Shown here piece after piece: positions 44,930 through 55,258 of a DNA stretch of 64,000 bases; within the stretch, counting starts at the first letter, position 1, and every line of letters begins with the position of its first letter. Below the pieces are notes generated by a model. The model worked only from the letters and a program-made list of their open reading frames with translations, had not been told where the DNA came from and searched no databases. The translations under genes and the position numbers were made by a program. The DNA is from Brachypterus glaber (Eukaryota; Arthropoda; Insecta; Coleoptera; Kateretidae), in contig OY294051.1 of NCBI GenBank assembly GCA_958510825.1, positions 1,736,001-1,800,000 of the forward strand, given 5' to 3'.

Positions 44930-45185
44930 TTTTCAAAAATAGGGATCTTCCGCTTATAAAACTTTATTTTTACTGAATATTTCAAGTCGATCGGATAATT
45001 CGTTCTTGAGTTATCTTGTCTACAAAAAACACTACATCGGACGGACTTATTTTCAAAATTTATTACTTTTTCATAAAACACATTTTTATTCAAGAATTTT
45101 TAGTCTAGGACACGTTTTGGCGATTTTGGAAAATTCAAAACTACCTTATAATACTATTCTAGCGCACACGAGCTGTGAATAGTAT
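44930..45185 (-). repeat. family C repeat, copy 2
   Basis: AGTCGATCGGATAATTCGTT, CTTGAGTTATC, ACACTACATCGGACGGACTT and GGACACGTTTTGGCGATTTT mirror the plus-strand copies. It ends near a TAGTATAATAATGAAC tail. Confidence 0.6.
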
Positions 45186-45416
45186 AATAATGAACAGTTA
45201 TTCAATACTTAAAAGAGTTTTTATAAGCACAGGAAAATTTAGTGGAATTCTTCAAATCCTTTTGTTGTATTGTTTTGTTATATTTTTAAAAAAGCCACTA
45301 AATTTAAAAAGAATTATTTTTTTTACTCATAGTAGTACCTAGCCGAAGTAAAAATTTGAAAATATTAGATTTTTTTATATGAAAATACCTATGAGATTTT
45401 ATTAATGCTTATCAAA

Positions 45417-45990
45417 TATTATTATACTATTCACGGCCCTAGTATAACATAAGGTAGTTTCAAGTTTTTGAAAATTTTCAAAAATCGTCCTAGAAAAAAA
45501 ATTCTTGGATACAAATTTGTTTCATGAAAAAAATAAGAAATTTTTGTTTTTTTGTCTGTCCGTCTGTTTGTCTGTCCACCTGTCCGATGTCACTATTTTT
45601 GTAGACACGATAACTTAATAACAAATAATCCGATTGACTTGAATATTCAGGAAAAATCAAGTTCTATAAGGGGAGGTCCCTATTGTATTTGAAAGTAGCA
45701 CCCAAAAAAAAAAAAAGTTATGGGGGGTTAGACTTTTAAAAAAATCGAAAAAAGCTGAAAGAAAATTCCGATTAAGGTTACTTTTTTTGATAAGGATCAA
45801 TTCTGCCAATTTTGAAAGTAAACCCCCCCGAAAACAAAAAAGTCATGGGGGTTCCAGTTTTTTAAAAAAAATTGATTTATTTTTTAATAGTTTTCATTCT
45901 TTACAAAAATAAATTAAAAAATGTTGTTTTTTGATTTTTTTTAAGTATTTGTGAAAAGGCAATATACCATTTACCGTGAATAGAATAGGT
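45417..45990 (+). repeat. family C repeat, copy 3
   Basis: TATTATACTATTCACGGCCC start, then AAATCGTCCTAGAAAAAA, TGTCCACCTGTCCGATGTCA and AGACACGATAACTTAATAAC. Opposite in orientation to copy 2, ~230 bp away; the pair may be one long foldback. Confidence 0.6.
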
Positions 45991-46227
45991 AGCATTGCAT
46001 ATCTTCACGGCTTGTTTTAATAACTTTACAGGCTATATAAACGAATAAGCTAAATAAAATAACTCATAGATAAGAAAACTATTAAGTTAATTGTTCTCTC
46101 TGGAACATAAATACCCCTGCCAAGTGGCTGACAAAAATAGATCAGGTTAATTAGGCTGGAAAAAAAACATAAACTTTAATACATAATAGCCTCTTGAGAC
46201 CCTTCACATGGAACCTGCTCTATACGG

Positions 46228-46452
46228 TTTCATCATCACCATCATCAGAAGCGGTGTGGTTATTACCAAGTAATAGCCACGGCACTCAGACCTGAGATCC
46301 ATTGTGCATGCCGCAGTCATCTAGATGACACATCATTTGATTAGGATGATATTCCATGGGGGCAGGCATCTAAAAAGGCGATGATCTGCCCCAATGAAAG
46401 TTCGACTAAATCGCTAGGTTGCACTGATGGTGAACCTAAAAATCGCAGTCTT
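46228..46452 (-). repeat. family F retroposon tail-like repeat, copy 2
   Basis: Reverse complement of 24268-24550: GGTGTGGTTATTACC, GATCCATTGTGCATGCC, GGGGCAGGCATC, GATGGTGAACCTAAAAATCG. The CATCATCACCATCATC end corresponds to the trinucleotide tail. Confidence 0.65.
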
Positions 46453-46576
46453 TTTTTGTGAGAAGACAGGACATTGTCCCAAAATGTGGGATGCAGTTTC
46501 TTTATCATAGAATCTACAGCGTTTGCTTTGGATACGTTTTAGAAACTTTATCAAGAAAAGGATTTTATGATTTCAT

Positions 46577-46905
46577 ATGGGAGGCATAGCATAGTGGCTA
46601 GCGCGTATGCATAGCAAGTCTACTATCGTGAGTTCGATTCTCACTGGCTCCGATTTGCCTTTTTCAGTTAATTAATAACTGAAATTTGGCGAAGGCGATA
46701 AGTGAAACGGACACTCCCTAGAAACTGGTTCGAAAGTCAGTATAAGCCGGTGGTTCCCTCTACTACTAGCCCACACAAGTCCTGGACTTAGGGGATGCTT
46801 AATTAAGTAGAATAGTACGAGGTTAAACAAACATGTAAATGATCATTGAGTCGATGATGGCCTTTATTGTATTAATGCCTTAAATTCGTTGCCTTTATGA
46901 ATAAA
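46577..46905 (+). mobile_element. tRNA-derived SINE
   Basis: The tRNA-like head is followed by a less AT-rich body: GCGATAAGTGAAACGGACAC, TAAGCCGGTGGTTCCCTC, CACACAAGTCCTGGACTTAG. The 3' boundary is approximate, and no target duplication was identified. Confidence 0.6.
46580..46652 (+). pseudogene. tRNA-Ala(AGC)-like sequence, SINE head
   Basis: A 73-nt stretch folds as a tRNA: acceptor GGAGGCA/TGGCTCC (one mismatch), D arm with TAGCATAGTGGC A box, anticodon loop ATAGCAA (anticodon AGC), and perfect T arm GTGAG-TTCGATT-CTCAC (B box). D and anticodon stems have mismatches and it runs into a SINE-like body, so I call it tRNA-derived rather than a working gene, although a T5 run follows at 46660. 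Confidence 0.55.
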
Positions 46906-47054
46906 TTTATTATATTAAAGAAATTTCATTAATTAAATAAACTTAATATTATAATAAATTTTACATTATTATAATAAATTTTAAGCATTGATATAATAAA
47001 AATTTCATTGTCTCAATTAAAATCACTCATCCGCTTAAGAAAATAATGAAATAA

Positions 47055-47200
47055 AAATGGTTACCAGCTCTTAGACTAGAATGGAATACTGCTTATAAAT
47101 AAAAAAGAATGTGGGGTGTAGCAATTTTAGCGAAATGAAAGAATTGTCTAGGGACTAACATAATAACTGGATAATTATGATTCTGAGGAATAATTATAAT
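47055..47200 (+). repeat. repeat related to 62400-62560
   Basis: GACTAGAATGGAATACTGCT and GTGGGGTGTAGCAATTTTAG with GAAATGAAAGAATTGTC correspond to sequence near 62430 (GTAATACTGCTCACAAA, TAGGGTGTAGAAATATTAAG). Diverged copies of one unclassified element; here interrupted by the MITE at 47195. Confidence 0.55.
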
Positions 47201-47434
47201 TGGGCGGCGTTAAACAGAAAGCTACCAACCCACATTGTGAGATGACAGTAGGTTAAGGAACATTTTACCCAATATCTTTTACAGGAATTGAATTAAATAT
47301 TACATATTTTGTACATGTTCTAATACATAAACAAGTGCAACAAATGCTTAAGTGTTTTAGTCAAAAAGTTCAAAAATTTACTGTCATCTCACAATGTGGG
47401 TTGGAAGCTTTCTGCTTAACGCGGCCCAATTATA
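47195..47434. mobile_element. MITE with 50-bp inverted repeats
   Basis: TATAATTGGGCGGCGTTAAA, AACCCACATTGTGAGATGAC and AGTA mirror TACT, GTCATCTCACAATGTGGGTT and TTAACGCGGCCCAATTATA. TA-rich ends fit a Tc1/mariner-like insertion. Confidence 0.85.
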
Positions 47435-47439
47435 GTATG

Positions 47440-48600
47440 TACTTTTATTCCAGCCTAATAAAATGGTTTTGATGACTCATAGTAAATTTATACCTATCAC
47501 AAATATTCTAGAATAGCAAAAACTTTTGTGAAGATTACCTAAACGAAAAAAAAAATGTAGATATACACATTATGTACATATATTAGATAAACAAACCATA
47601 GAATTTTTTTTTTTATGTTCAACTACTTTTTTGCAGTTTAAAGTTAATTCCTTTAGAATGTTACAAATATAGTTTGGATTACTTTATGATAGATGTCCCA
47701 GATTTTTATTCAATTTTAAATTTTAGATTTCATTAATTTATTTTATTTTGTAGTAGTAGTAGTTTTCTTTTTCTTTTTGTTTAATTTTTGAAGATTTTAT
47801 AAAAATAATATTGTTAAGGTCAGTATGACATTTCTAATAATGTGTACTCAAGTTAATTTATTTATAAATTTAAAAAAGTAAGTTTTTCTAAAAGGAATTG
47901 TACCATTTTCAACCTAATTTTTTATTATTTGTAGCTTGAAAATGACTTTATGTTAAAAAAGTCGAAACAATTGTCGCTGTAATGTTTGTTTAATAGACAA
48001 TAAATTTATATTTTGGAGAGATAACAATTTTTTCTATGGTTTATTTAAATCAACTCCAATATGAGTGAGGATCAAGAATTTCTTAATTTTATTAGATAAA
48101 CAATTGGGTTTGTAAATGAAAATTTCCCATTAATTTTTCCATATTTTTACCTACAATTGAAGGCCAGACAAAAAGTATTTAGGCCTTAATCGTCCCAGCA
48201 TTCATTTTCCGAAATATATTTTTCCTGTTCGAAATTAAAAAAAAAAAAAGAAAGATTGAGAGGGGGTGGTTAAATAGGAAGTCAAAATTGCCGTAAGTTT
48301 ATTTATTTTTTGTCAGTTTAAAAAAAAATGTAAAACTCATACCCAAACCCATACTTAAAGAAAATAATAAGGTAAACAAAATAATCATACTTAATTTAAC
48401 TATACATATACAATATGTAATTTGTTGAGATAATTTTCTAAAAAGCGTTATGGGTAGATAATTGTATATTATTAGTTTTTTGTTTTAGGTAAGTGGTAAA
48501 TATATTTTATTCGGCTTTATATTTTTTGGTATATAAATAACAAATTAACTTTTTTGTTATTTATTTAATAATTATGTTTTTATCATAAAATATTAGAAAA
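47440..48600. other. AT-rich DNA without recognised gene
   Basis: No ORF of note, no clear repeat; A- and T-runs. Confidence 0.45.
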
Positions 48601-48603
48601 TGA

Positions 48604-48660
48604 ACTAAGGGAACGTTCAAGTATTAGGTAAGGCAAATTTTGACCATTTTGGTTTGGACA
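48604..48660. repeat. fragment of the ACGTAACGC MITE family
   Basis: AAGGGAACGTTCAAGTATTA then GGTAAGGCAAATTTTGACC matches one end of the element at 53975. Confidence 0.5.
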
Positions 48661-48779
48661 TTTCATTTTGAGCATCAGCAAGCTTTTTTACTGTCAAATT
48701 CGTTTTCAGCGCTCAAAAATACGTGAGAAAAATATATGGTTAATAGTAGTAATTGACTTTTCCTACGACCTAGTTAGTA

Positions 48780-49030
48780 GCTAGTGCCTATTTCCCACCC
48801 GTTGCCTATAACAACGGTTGGGAAGTGACAATCTGCTGATTTTACATATGCTGCTGTCAGAAAATTAGTAAACGTCAAACACATAACCTCAAATTGACAA
48901 ACTAATTTTAAGATAATTTTTGCGTTTTTTTGATGTTTAGTTGTTAGGTGGTAGGAAAAATAGTATACGCACCTCAACGCACTAAAAACTAGGTTCGTGT
49001 ACTCGGTGCGTAATATGCTATATTTTTATT
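48780..49030. repeat. repeat shared with 37120-37340
   Basis: Ends in a ...GTTCGTGTACTCGGTGCGTA block matching the BTAF1 intron copy. A 67-codon minus-strand ORF here is incidental. Confidence 0.35.
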
Positions 49031-49257
49031 ATTTCAAAGGGAAGTAAATTTTGTTTGCATCAGTATAATTTTTATCGTTTAAAATTTAAATTTATAAATA
49101 ATATTTGTATAATTTAGGTTTATTTGTTTTAATTAAAATTAATTTCAATATTTCATCATAAAATAAAGTTAAATTTAGAAACTTGGCTGATGTAAGTTTA
49201 AACTTAGCACACTGAGTGTGTACCTGCTGCTCCATCGATTTTACTTCCCATCAAGTT

Positions 49258-51190
49258 TGCCAGATGATGCAACTTTTGTTTTCATTTTATTATCAAGCTT
49301 TTCCTTTCCCAACTCTACTGCATTTTCCAGACTGGAAAAACTCATGGGTAATTCCATCAAATCGTGACATGACTGGCTTTAAATAAAATTCAGATTATTA
49401 TTAGCTAGTTTATTGCATTCATAAGTTATGGTGCCCATAAGATGCATAAAATACACCACAGGATCATTAGAAAAAACATCGAAGTTCCCAGAACTTTTAG
49501 ATAAAATTTTTTAAAACTAGCCGTACAGGCCTACCGAGGGCAACTTTTTTCGATTAAAAATTACATATTTTTTCCAGAAATACAAGTGAGGACTAAAAGC
49601 CCATTAGGTAAAATTTTGCCAACTCTTTAATTAAAATAAAGAATTGCCAACTTGGTTTTTATTTTTAATTTGTTCGTTTAAATTACGAAGTTTTTAGAAT
49701 TGGTTTTTAGAGTACGCATACCGTTAATATAAAGTATCGCCAACATCTCGATTTGTTTGTAAACAAATAGTAGGTATATTCAGGCCTGAACAATAACAAT
49801 TACCAGTAAATGTTATTGCTGTCTCTTTTAGAACAAAGCTGTGAGAGTAAGACAGACAAATGTATATGTTGGCTACGTTTTTGTCAGTTTTTACAAATGA
49901 AATGCATATTCTAGAGAGAAGAGTTATTATTTCGTTGGATATAGAGTAAAAGTAAGATTTTTTGGCTTCAGTTACTCAGTTCACCCTACATACTTGCCAA
50001 AAAATGCATCACTTTTCTTCCGATAAACAACACCATCAGTCAGACTCAAGGAAAACTCTTTTGTTTTCATTATTCACCTACTTACACTTAATAACATGAT
50101 TGATCTGTCTGGAAGTCTATTTGTCCCATCAATCTATACAATGTTTTCAGAAAACAAGAAATGCATCCGGAATATGCTGATGCAACTTTTGTTTTTATTT
50201 TGTTCATGAACAGAGCTTTTAACTTTATCAAATTGCATTAAAAATTCCCCCAGTAAACGAACTCAATACCACATGATGCAACTTTTGTTTTCTTTTTCAA
50301 TAAAGCTTTTATTTCATGAAATGGGGATGTTTTTTAAAAAATATTATAATTTTTAATTTGTAGTTCGAATAACTTTGTCGAAGCAAAATTTAAATTACAT
50401 TAAAAACTATTGATACAATTTGCACAAAATTATTCTTGATATAAATGCAGGAGCTTTGGTATTCCCACAAGTCGTTATAACGTCACTTGTCTCCCATTAA
50501 TTGATTTAAAGTAACTAATATCTCGGTTATTCTGGGTCCAAATTTCAAAAGCAATACACCGTTTCGTAGGAAATTTCTTCTACTTTATAGAAATGTATGA
50601 TTTTAAATTTGAGGAAATTTTCCCATTGCATGAAAAATACTTCCACCCAGTAAAAAAAATCAATTTTAGATGATGCAACTTTTGTTTTCATTTGGTTTAA
50701 GCTTTTGGTTTATGAAAAAAAAAAACAGAAAAGTAAATAAATTTTATTTGTTAGATTCGAAAAATAGAGGAAAACGTCGTTTTAAAGCTTTCTACATTTA
50801 AAGCTATAAAAACCATGTATTTGTGTTAAAAAAATCACATGTCCTATGGTCTACGTACTTCAACAAGTATAATCACAAGAGTAAGTCTTTAAATTACTTT
50901 TCGTTTTACCGACTGCGCCAATTATTTCGTTTTATTGCAACTATTTTTAGCCTAAAAACACAACTTTTTTCCTCGACAAAAAAAGTTCATGACTAAAAAA
51001 AAACTCAAAACTCAAAAAAAAAGTGAAAAAATATGCAACTTTTATACCATGAAATATGCATCATGACTAAAAAAAAAGGTCCCGCCCCCCTAAAAAAAAT
51101 ATGCAACTTTTATATTTTTAATCCATGAAATATGCAACTTTTATCTTTTATGTTTTTAATCCATGAAATATGCAACTTTTTTTGATTTCA
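49258..51190. repeat. dispersed ATGCAACTTTT motif cluster
   Basis: GATGATGCAACTTTTGTTTT followed by C and an AAGCTTTT 15-30 bp later occurs near 49263, 50183, 50275 and 50670. A related ATATGCAACTTTT with CCATGAAATATGCA recurs four times at 51032-51180. Spacing is irregular. Confidence 0.6.
49712..49937 (-). mobile_element. hAT-type MITE, 5' truncated copy
   Basis: Matches the three copies at 54249, 56989 and 61550 in reverse orientation. The right TIR is present (GAAGAGTTATTATTTCGTTG) but the left TIR is lost, so no target duplication can be checked. Confidence 0.8.
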
Positions 51191-51570
51191 AGATAGGTGG
51201 GGGTGACGCTCGTTTGGACTCACCACCAGAGGGGGCCCACCCAAGACTGTTTGGGTAAAAATTAAAATTTACAAAAAATATTAATAATACATAAAATCAT
51301 CATTTTGTATTTATTCACTATATTTGTGTCAACTGATTAATTTTATGAAGTTCGTGAGATAATAATTTTTTTGGAGAGCCCAAAAGGATTACCTAACCGG
51401 GTCGAACCCTTTTTTAAGATCAAATATTTATCTGTTTAAAATTTATTATATTTGAAAAACAGAAATAATCTCAAATTCGACTATAAAATATTCGTTAATT
51501 TGTTTAACAAATTATGTTATCGTATTTATTTTCTTAAACTTTGTTACATCAGCTGTTTTTGTATAAATAA
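51190..51570. other. spacer without recognised gene
   Basis: Contains a slightly GC-richer stretch (GGGGGTGACGCTCGTTTGGA near 51198) but no ORF or known element. Confidence 0.4.
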
Positions 51571-52217
51571 AATCGTACACGGCTAGCCTTAAACAAAGAT
51601 AAATGGAAAGTCAAACCACCCCGGTGAAAATTGAAATCGCTCACGAAGCCGTTTTTAAATAAAGTCATTCTTCTTCTTCTTCTTCTTCCAGTTTTTCCTG
51701 ACATCACAATACGGAGTTTTTTCTATGACATACGTTATAGCATAGGTACTACCCACGATACTCAATATAATCATGACCATTCACACGCCTACTTTGTTAA
51801 TGTCCAAAAAATAAATAAAATTGTTTTGGACATTAACAAAGTAGGCGTGTGAATGGTCGTGATTCTATTCTCATGGGTAGTACCTACGCTGTGGTGCATG
51901 TCATAGAAAAAACTCCGTATTGTGATGTCAGGAAACACGAAGAAGAAGAAGAAGAAGAAGAAGAAGAAGAAGAAGAAGAAGAAGAAGAAGAAGAAGAAGA
52001 AGAAGAAGAAGAAGAAGAAGAAGAAGAAGAAGAAGAAGAAGAAGAAGAAGAAGAAGAAAAAGAAGAAGAAGAATGGCTTTATTTAAAAACGGCTTCGTGA
52101 GCGATTTCAATTTTTGTCAAAAACTCATTGGAAAAGTCCCAAAAACAACCTAAAATCAAAAAATCCGGGTTGGTTTGACTTTCCTTTTAACTTTATTTAT
52201 TAAGGCTAGCCGTGCGT
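51571..52217. mobile_element. large foldback element with a GAA expansion in one arm
   Basis: Outer ends ACGGCTAGCCTTAA and TTAAGGCTAGCCGT. Arms pair through GGAAAGTCAAACC, AAATCGCTCACGAAGCCG, CATCACAATACGGAG and ATTCACACGCCTACTTTG and meet near 51815. The left arm has about seven TTC triplets, the right about 45 GAA triplets at the matching place. The Glu-rich and Leu-rich ORFs here are products of the microsatellite. Confidence 0.9.
51939..52073. repeat. (GAA)45 microsatellite
   Basis: About 135 bp of GAA with one GAAAAA interruption near 52058. GAA repeats of this length can form triplex DNA. Confidence 0.95.
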
Positions 52218-52229
52218 ACTATATTTTAA

Positions 52230-53970
52230 AAATACAATGACATGTTTTAATTTTTTCTGATAAATTAAAACAAATTATTATAATTATAGAAATTATCAAT
52301 AGTAATATCCCTAGTGCAAATTGAATTTTTGAAAATTTCGTTTTGGTGTATCAAAAGCATTTTCCTTGAAAATTATTCAAGTGCATGAAAGGCAAGAAAA
52401 CAATTTCCTTAAAGCAAAATCTTTTAAAATGCCAGAACAAAATTATCTAATAATTCAAAATACACCGAGGATATTTTGATTGAGTATTATTATAAAAGTA
52501 ATAATAATATGAAAAATACACTAGGGCAAATTATAATAACACAGACTCACAAAAAATGTCAATAACTATATTTTTACGTATTTTTGTGAGCTAAAAACGA
52601 ATTTGTCTGTGAAAAGCTACAAAAAAGAATATTTCGTCATTTAGCCCATTTTATAGGAAATAAAAAATAATTTTTTATCGTGTAATATTAAGTATTTTAA
52701 ATACTTTATTACATCATTTGTTTTTAATTTATAATTAACTTTAAAAAAAAACATATGAACTTTTTAATGGATGACACATTTAATTAATCTGTCAGTGACA
52801 AAAAAAATAACAAAGGAATAAATTTTAAACCTAAAAATAAAACCTGTTTATTATAAAGTAGCTATCTCCATTTAATTTTGTTTAACTGTACCTAACTATT
52901 GTATTTTTTTAAAATATAATTCAATTTTAAAGAATAATATTCTTTTAATTAATAGAGAATGGGCTAAATGAATAAAAAAAATAAATAAAAAATAAATCGA
53001 AATTGACGAAAAGAAACGATGGCAAACTGATTTTTAGATTTTTTTTATTAATTTTGAACAAATAAATAAAAATTCGTTAAAACCCATTATATTATCGCAA
53101 ATTTGGCAACAGCGCATCACTCAAATCGCACAATTATTAACGCGAAAAAGTTAAATTTACCAACGGGAGTGGTTCTTTTTCACTTTTGACTTGCGATGTT
53201 GCCATAGCCTGTATTTTCTATGTAAGAATTCGAAATAAAAAACAAATTAAAAAAAAGTTTGTTCCGGGCTATTTTACATTATTTAACTTTGGGAAAGTAA
53301 GTATTTTTTATATATTTATAAGTGTGCAAAAAACAATTATTTTTTTTTTGTGTTTCCAATACACACCTTCGATTTTAAAAAAGTGGAGATAGAAGGATTT
53401 GAACAAAGGGGAAATCAGATAAAGATAGCAAATATTGGACAATCTATTAGCTTAAGATATCATTTATTTATCTTGAGTTATAAATTAATCTATAAAAAAC
53501 CATTAACTTAATTACTCACATAAACACTTATCACTTAACCGCAAATGAATGGTTTGCATGAAAAAGGGAGTTAGATTAACCTTTGTAGCACAGCTGTACA
53601 CACGCGGAAGTTCCGCCACTGAACTGGCTAGAATAATATTTATTAAAAAAAAGAGATAAATAATTATTCAAATCTTAATAAAATTTTACGTCAATTACTA
53701 CGCCACTGGTCATTAAGTCGATTATATTTTAACCTTATATGTTTTTTATTCTATATTACAGTAAAAATGTCATGCCTATAAGTTAAACGGTTCGTGAGTT
53801 ATGAAGTTGAAAATATTCTAAAAATGCCATTTAAAAGCTCCTTTATGGAGCTATTTATCACAACATATAAAAATTAATTCTCAAATTTTGACGTAATATC
53901 GGCTGTTCTATTTTATTTATTTTTTTAATCTCGTATTTTTTTTATTAAATAAAGGAAAAACATTTTTCTG
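52230..53970. other. AT-rich DNA without recognised gene
   Basis: No ORF with domain features. A 68-codon ORF at 53186-53392 is low-complexity. An ACGCCACTGG end like that of the element at 5930 occurs near 53701. Confidence 0.45.
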
Positions 53971-53974
53971 GTTT

Positions 53975-54211
53975 GGGAAAGTTCAAGTATTACGTAACGC
54001 AAATTGTACCATAATTCATACTCTTCATACAGCGGTTCTCGCCTTATTATAGGTTATAGAGATGTCATATTTTGCTACCCCCTCAAATAGGGGGAGTGTT
54101 AGGGGGGTAGCCAAAATATGAAATCTCTACAGCCTTAAATAACGCGAGAACCGAGGTATGAAGTGTATGAATTTTGGTTCAATTTGCGTTACGTAATACA
54201 TGAACGTTCCC
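53975..54211. mobile_element. foldback MITE with ACGTAACGC ends
   Basis: GGGAAAGTTCAAGTATTACG then TAACGCAAATTG at the left; CAATTTGCGTTACGTAATAC then ATGAACGTTCCC at the right. Arms run on through CATACTCTTCATAC / GTATGAAGTGTATG and TTTTGGCTACCCC-type sequence. Fragments at 21890, 26862, 48604 and 60006. Confidence 0.88.
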
Positions 54212-54248
54212 TTTGCAGCTACACAAAAAAAATAAATTTGGTTTTATA

Positions 54249-54502
54249 CAACGAACTAATAACTCTTCTCTCTAGAATTGGCATTTCATTCGTTAAAACT
54301 GACAAAAACGTCGGCAACATAAACATTCGGCTGTCTTACTCGCACATCTTTGTTCTAACAGAGACAACAATACAAGTTACTGGTAATTGTTATTGTTCAG
54401 GTCTGAATATACGTACTATTTGTTTACAAACAAACCGAGATGTTGGCGATACTTTATATTAACGGTTTGCGTATTCTAGAAAGAAGAGTTATTAGTTCGT
54501 TG
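54249..54502 (+). mobile_element. hAT-type MITE, copy with 8-bp target duplication GTTTTATA
   Basis: CAACGAACTAATAACTCTTC ... GAAGAGTTATTAGTTCGTTG, 254 bp, flanked by GTTTTATA at 54241-54248 and 54503-54510. The TIR extends ~31 bp to TCTAGAATT/CTAGAA. No transposase. Confidence 0.95.
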
Positions 54503-54514
54503 GTTTTATATAAA

Positions 54515-55258
54515 AAAGTACAGGCTAAAGTCAAAAAAAATGGGTCCGGTTACATATATATATATATTGTTTCTATACTCTAAGAATGAACTGATATTGA
54601 CTGAAAAAACCCTTTTTGATGAAAACGCTTCAAATACAATTCAAGGCCAGTTATTGAAGCCGCTTAGTCTACTTCGAACCATATTCTGAATTATTACTGT
54701 ATCGTTTATTTCACGTACATGTGGAACACAGTTTTTAATAGTTTTGATCTACAAAAATAAATAAAAAACGCACAGCATGAATTTAATGTCTTTGTGCCAG
54801 ATTATTTTCCTCATTTTCAATATTGGAATCATTGCCTTAACAAAGAAAAAATAAATAAATTAAAAAAAAATGTAAATCGATCCAAAAAAATTATATATAT
54901 TTAGAAAGCAATGTTAATAGTTATATAACAAAGGTCGAGAAGACATTTTTTATAGCCGAGAGTATTATATCCCGAGATACGTAGCATCGAGGGACATTAG
55001 AGTGCGAGGCTAAAATAGTCTTCTCTACCGTGGTTTGGACTTTTTTCACTAATAGCACATTTTTTCTTTAACAATTTTAAATCGACAATAATAATAATAA
55101 TAATAAAATATTTGTTGGAACTTGATTCGAGAAAAACAAGTAGCCTTTGAAATCTCCATTTTTCAAGACAAACGAATAAATTAATTTATTCACTAAAAGT
55201 TGACAGAATCAGTGGCGTTTATATATTTTTAAAATATGTAAAAACATACTTAGGGGTG
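54515..55258. other. AT-rich spacer
   Basis: Short TA and AAT runs (54556-54567, 55087-55104). No gene or element recognised. Confidence 0.4.

Noticed and set aside
46580..46652. Functional tRNA-Ala(AGC) gene
   Set aside because: Mismatches in acceptor, D and anticodon stems and direct continuation into a SINE-like body.
51849..52110. Poly-Glu and poly-Leu ORFs
   Set aside because: Direct translation of the GAA/TTC microsatellite inside a foldback element.
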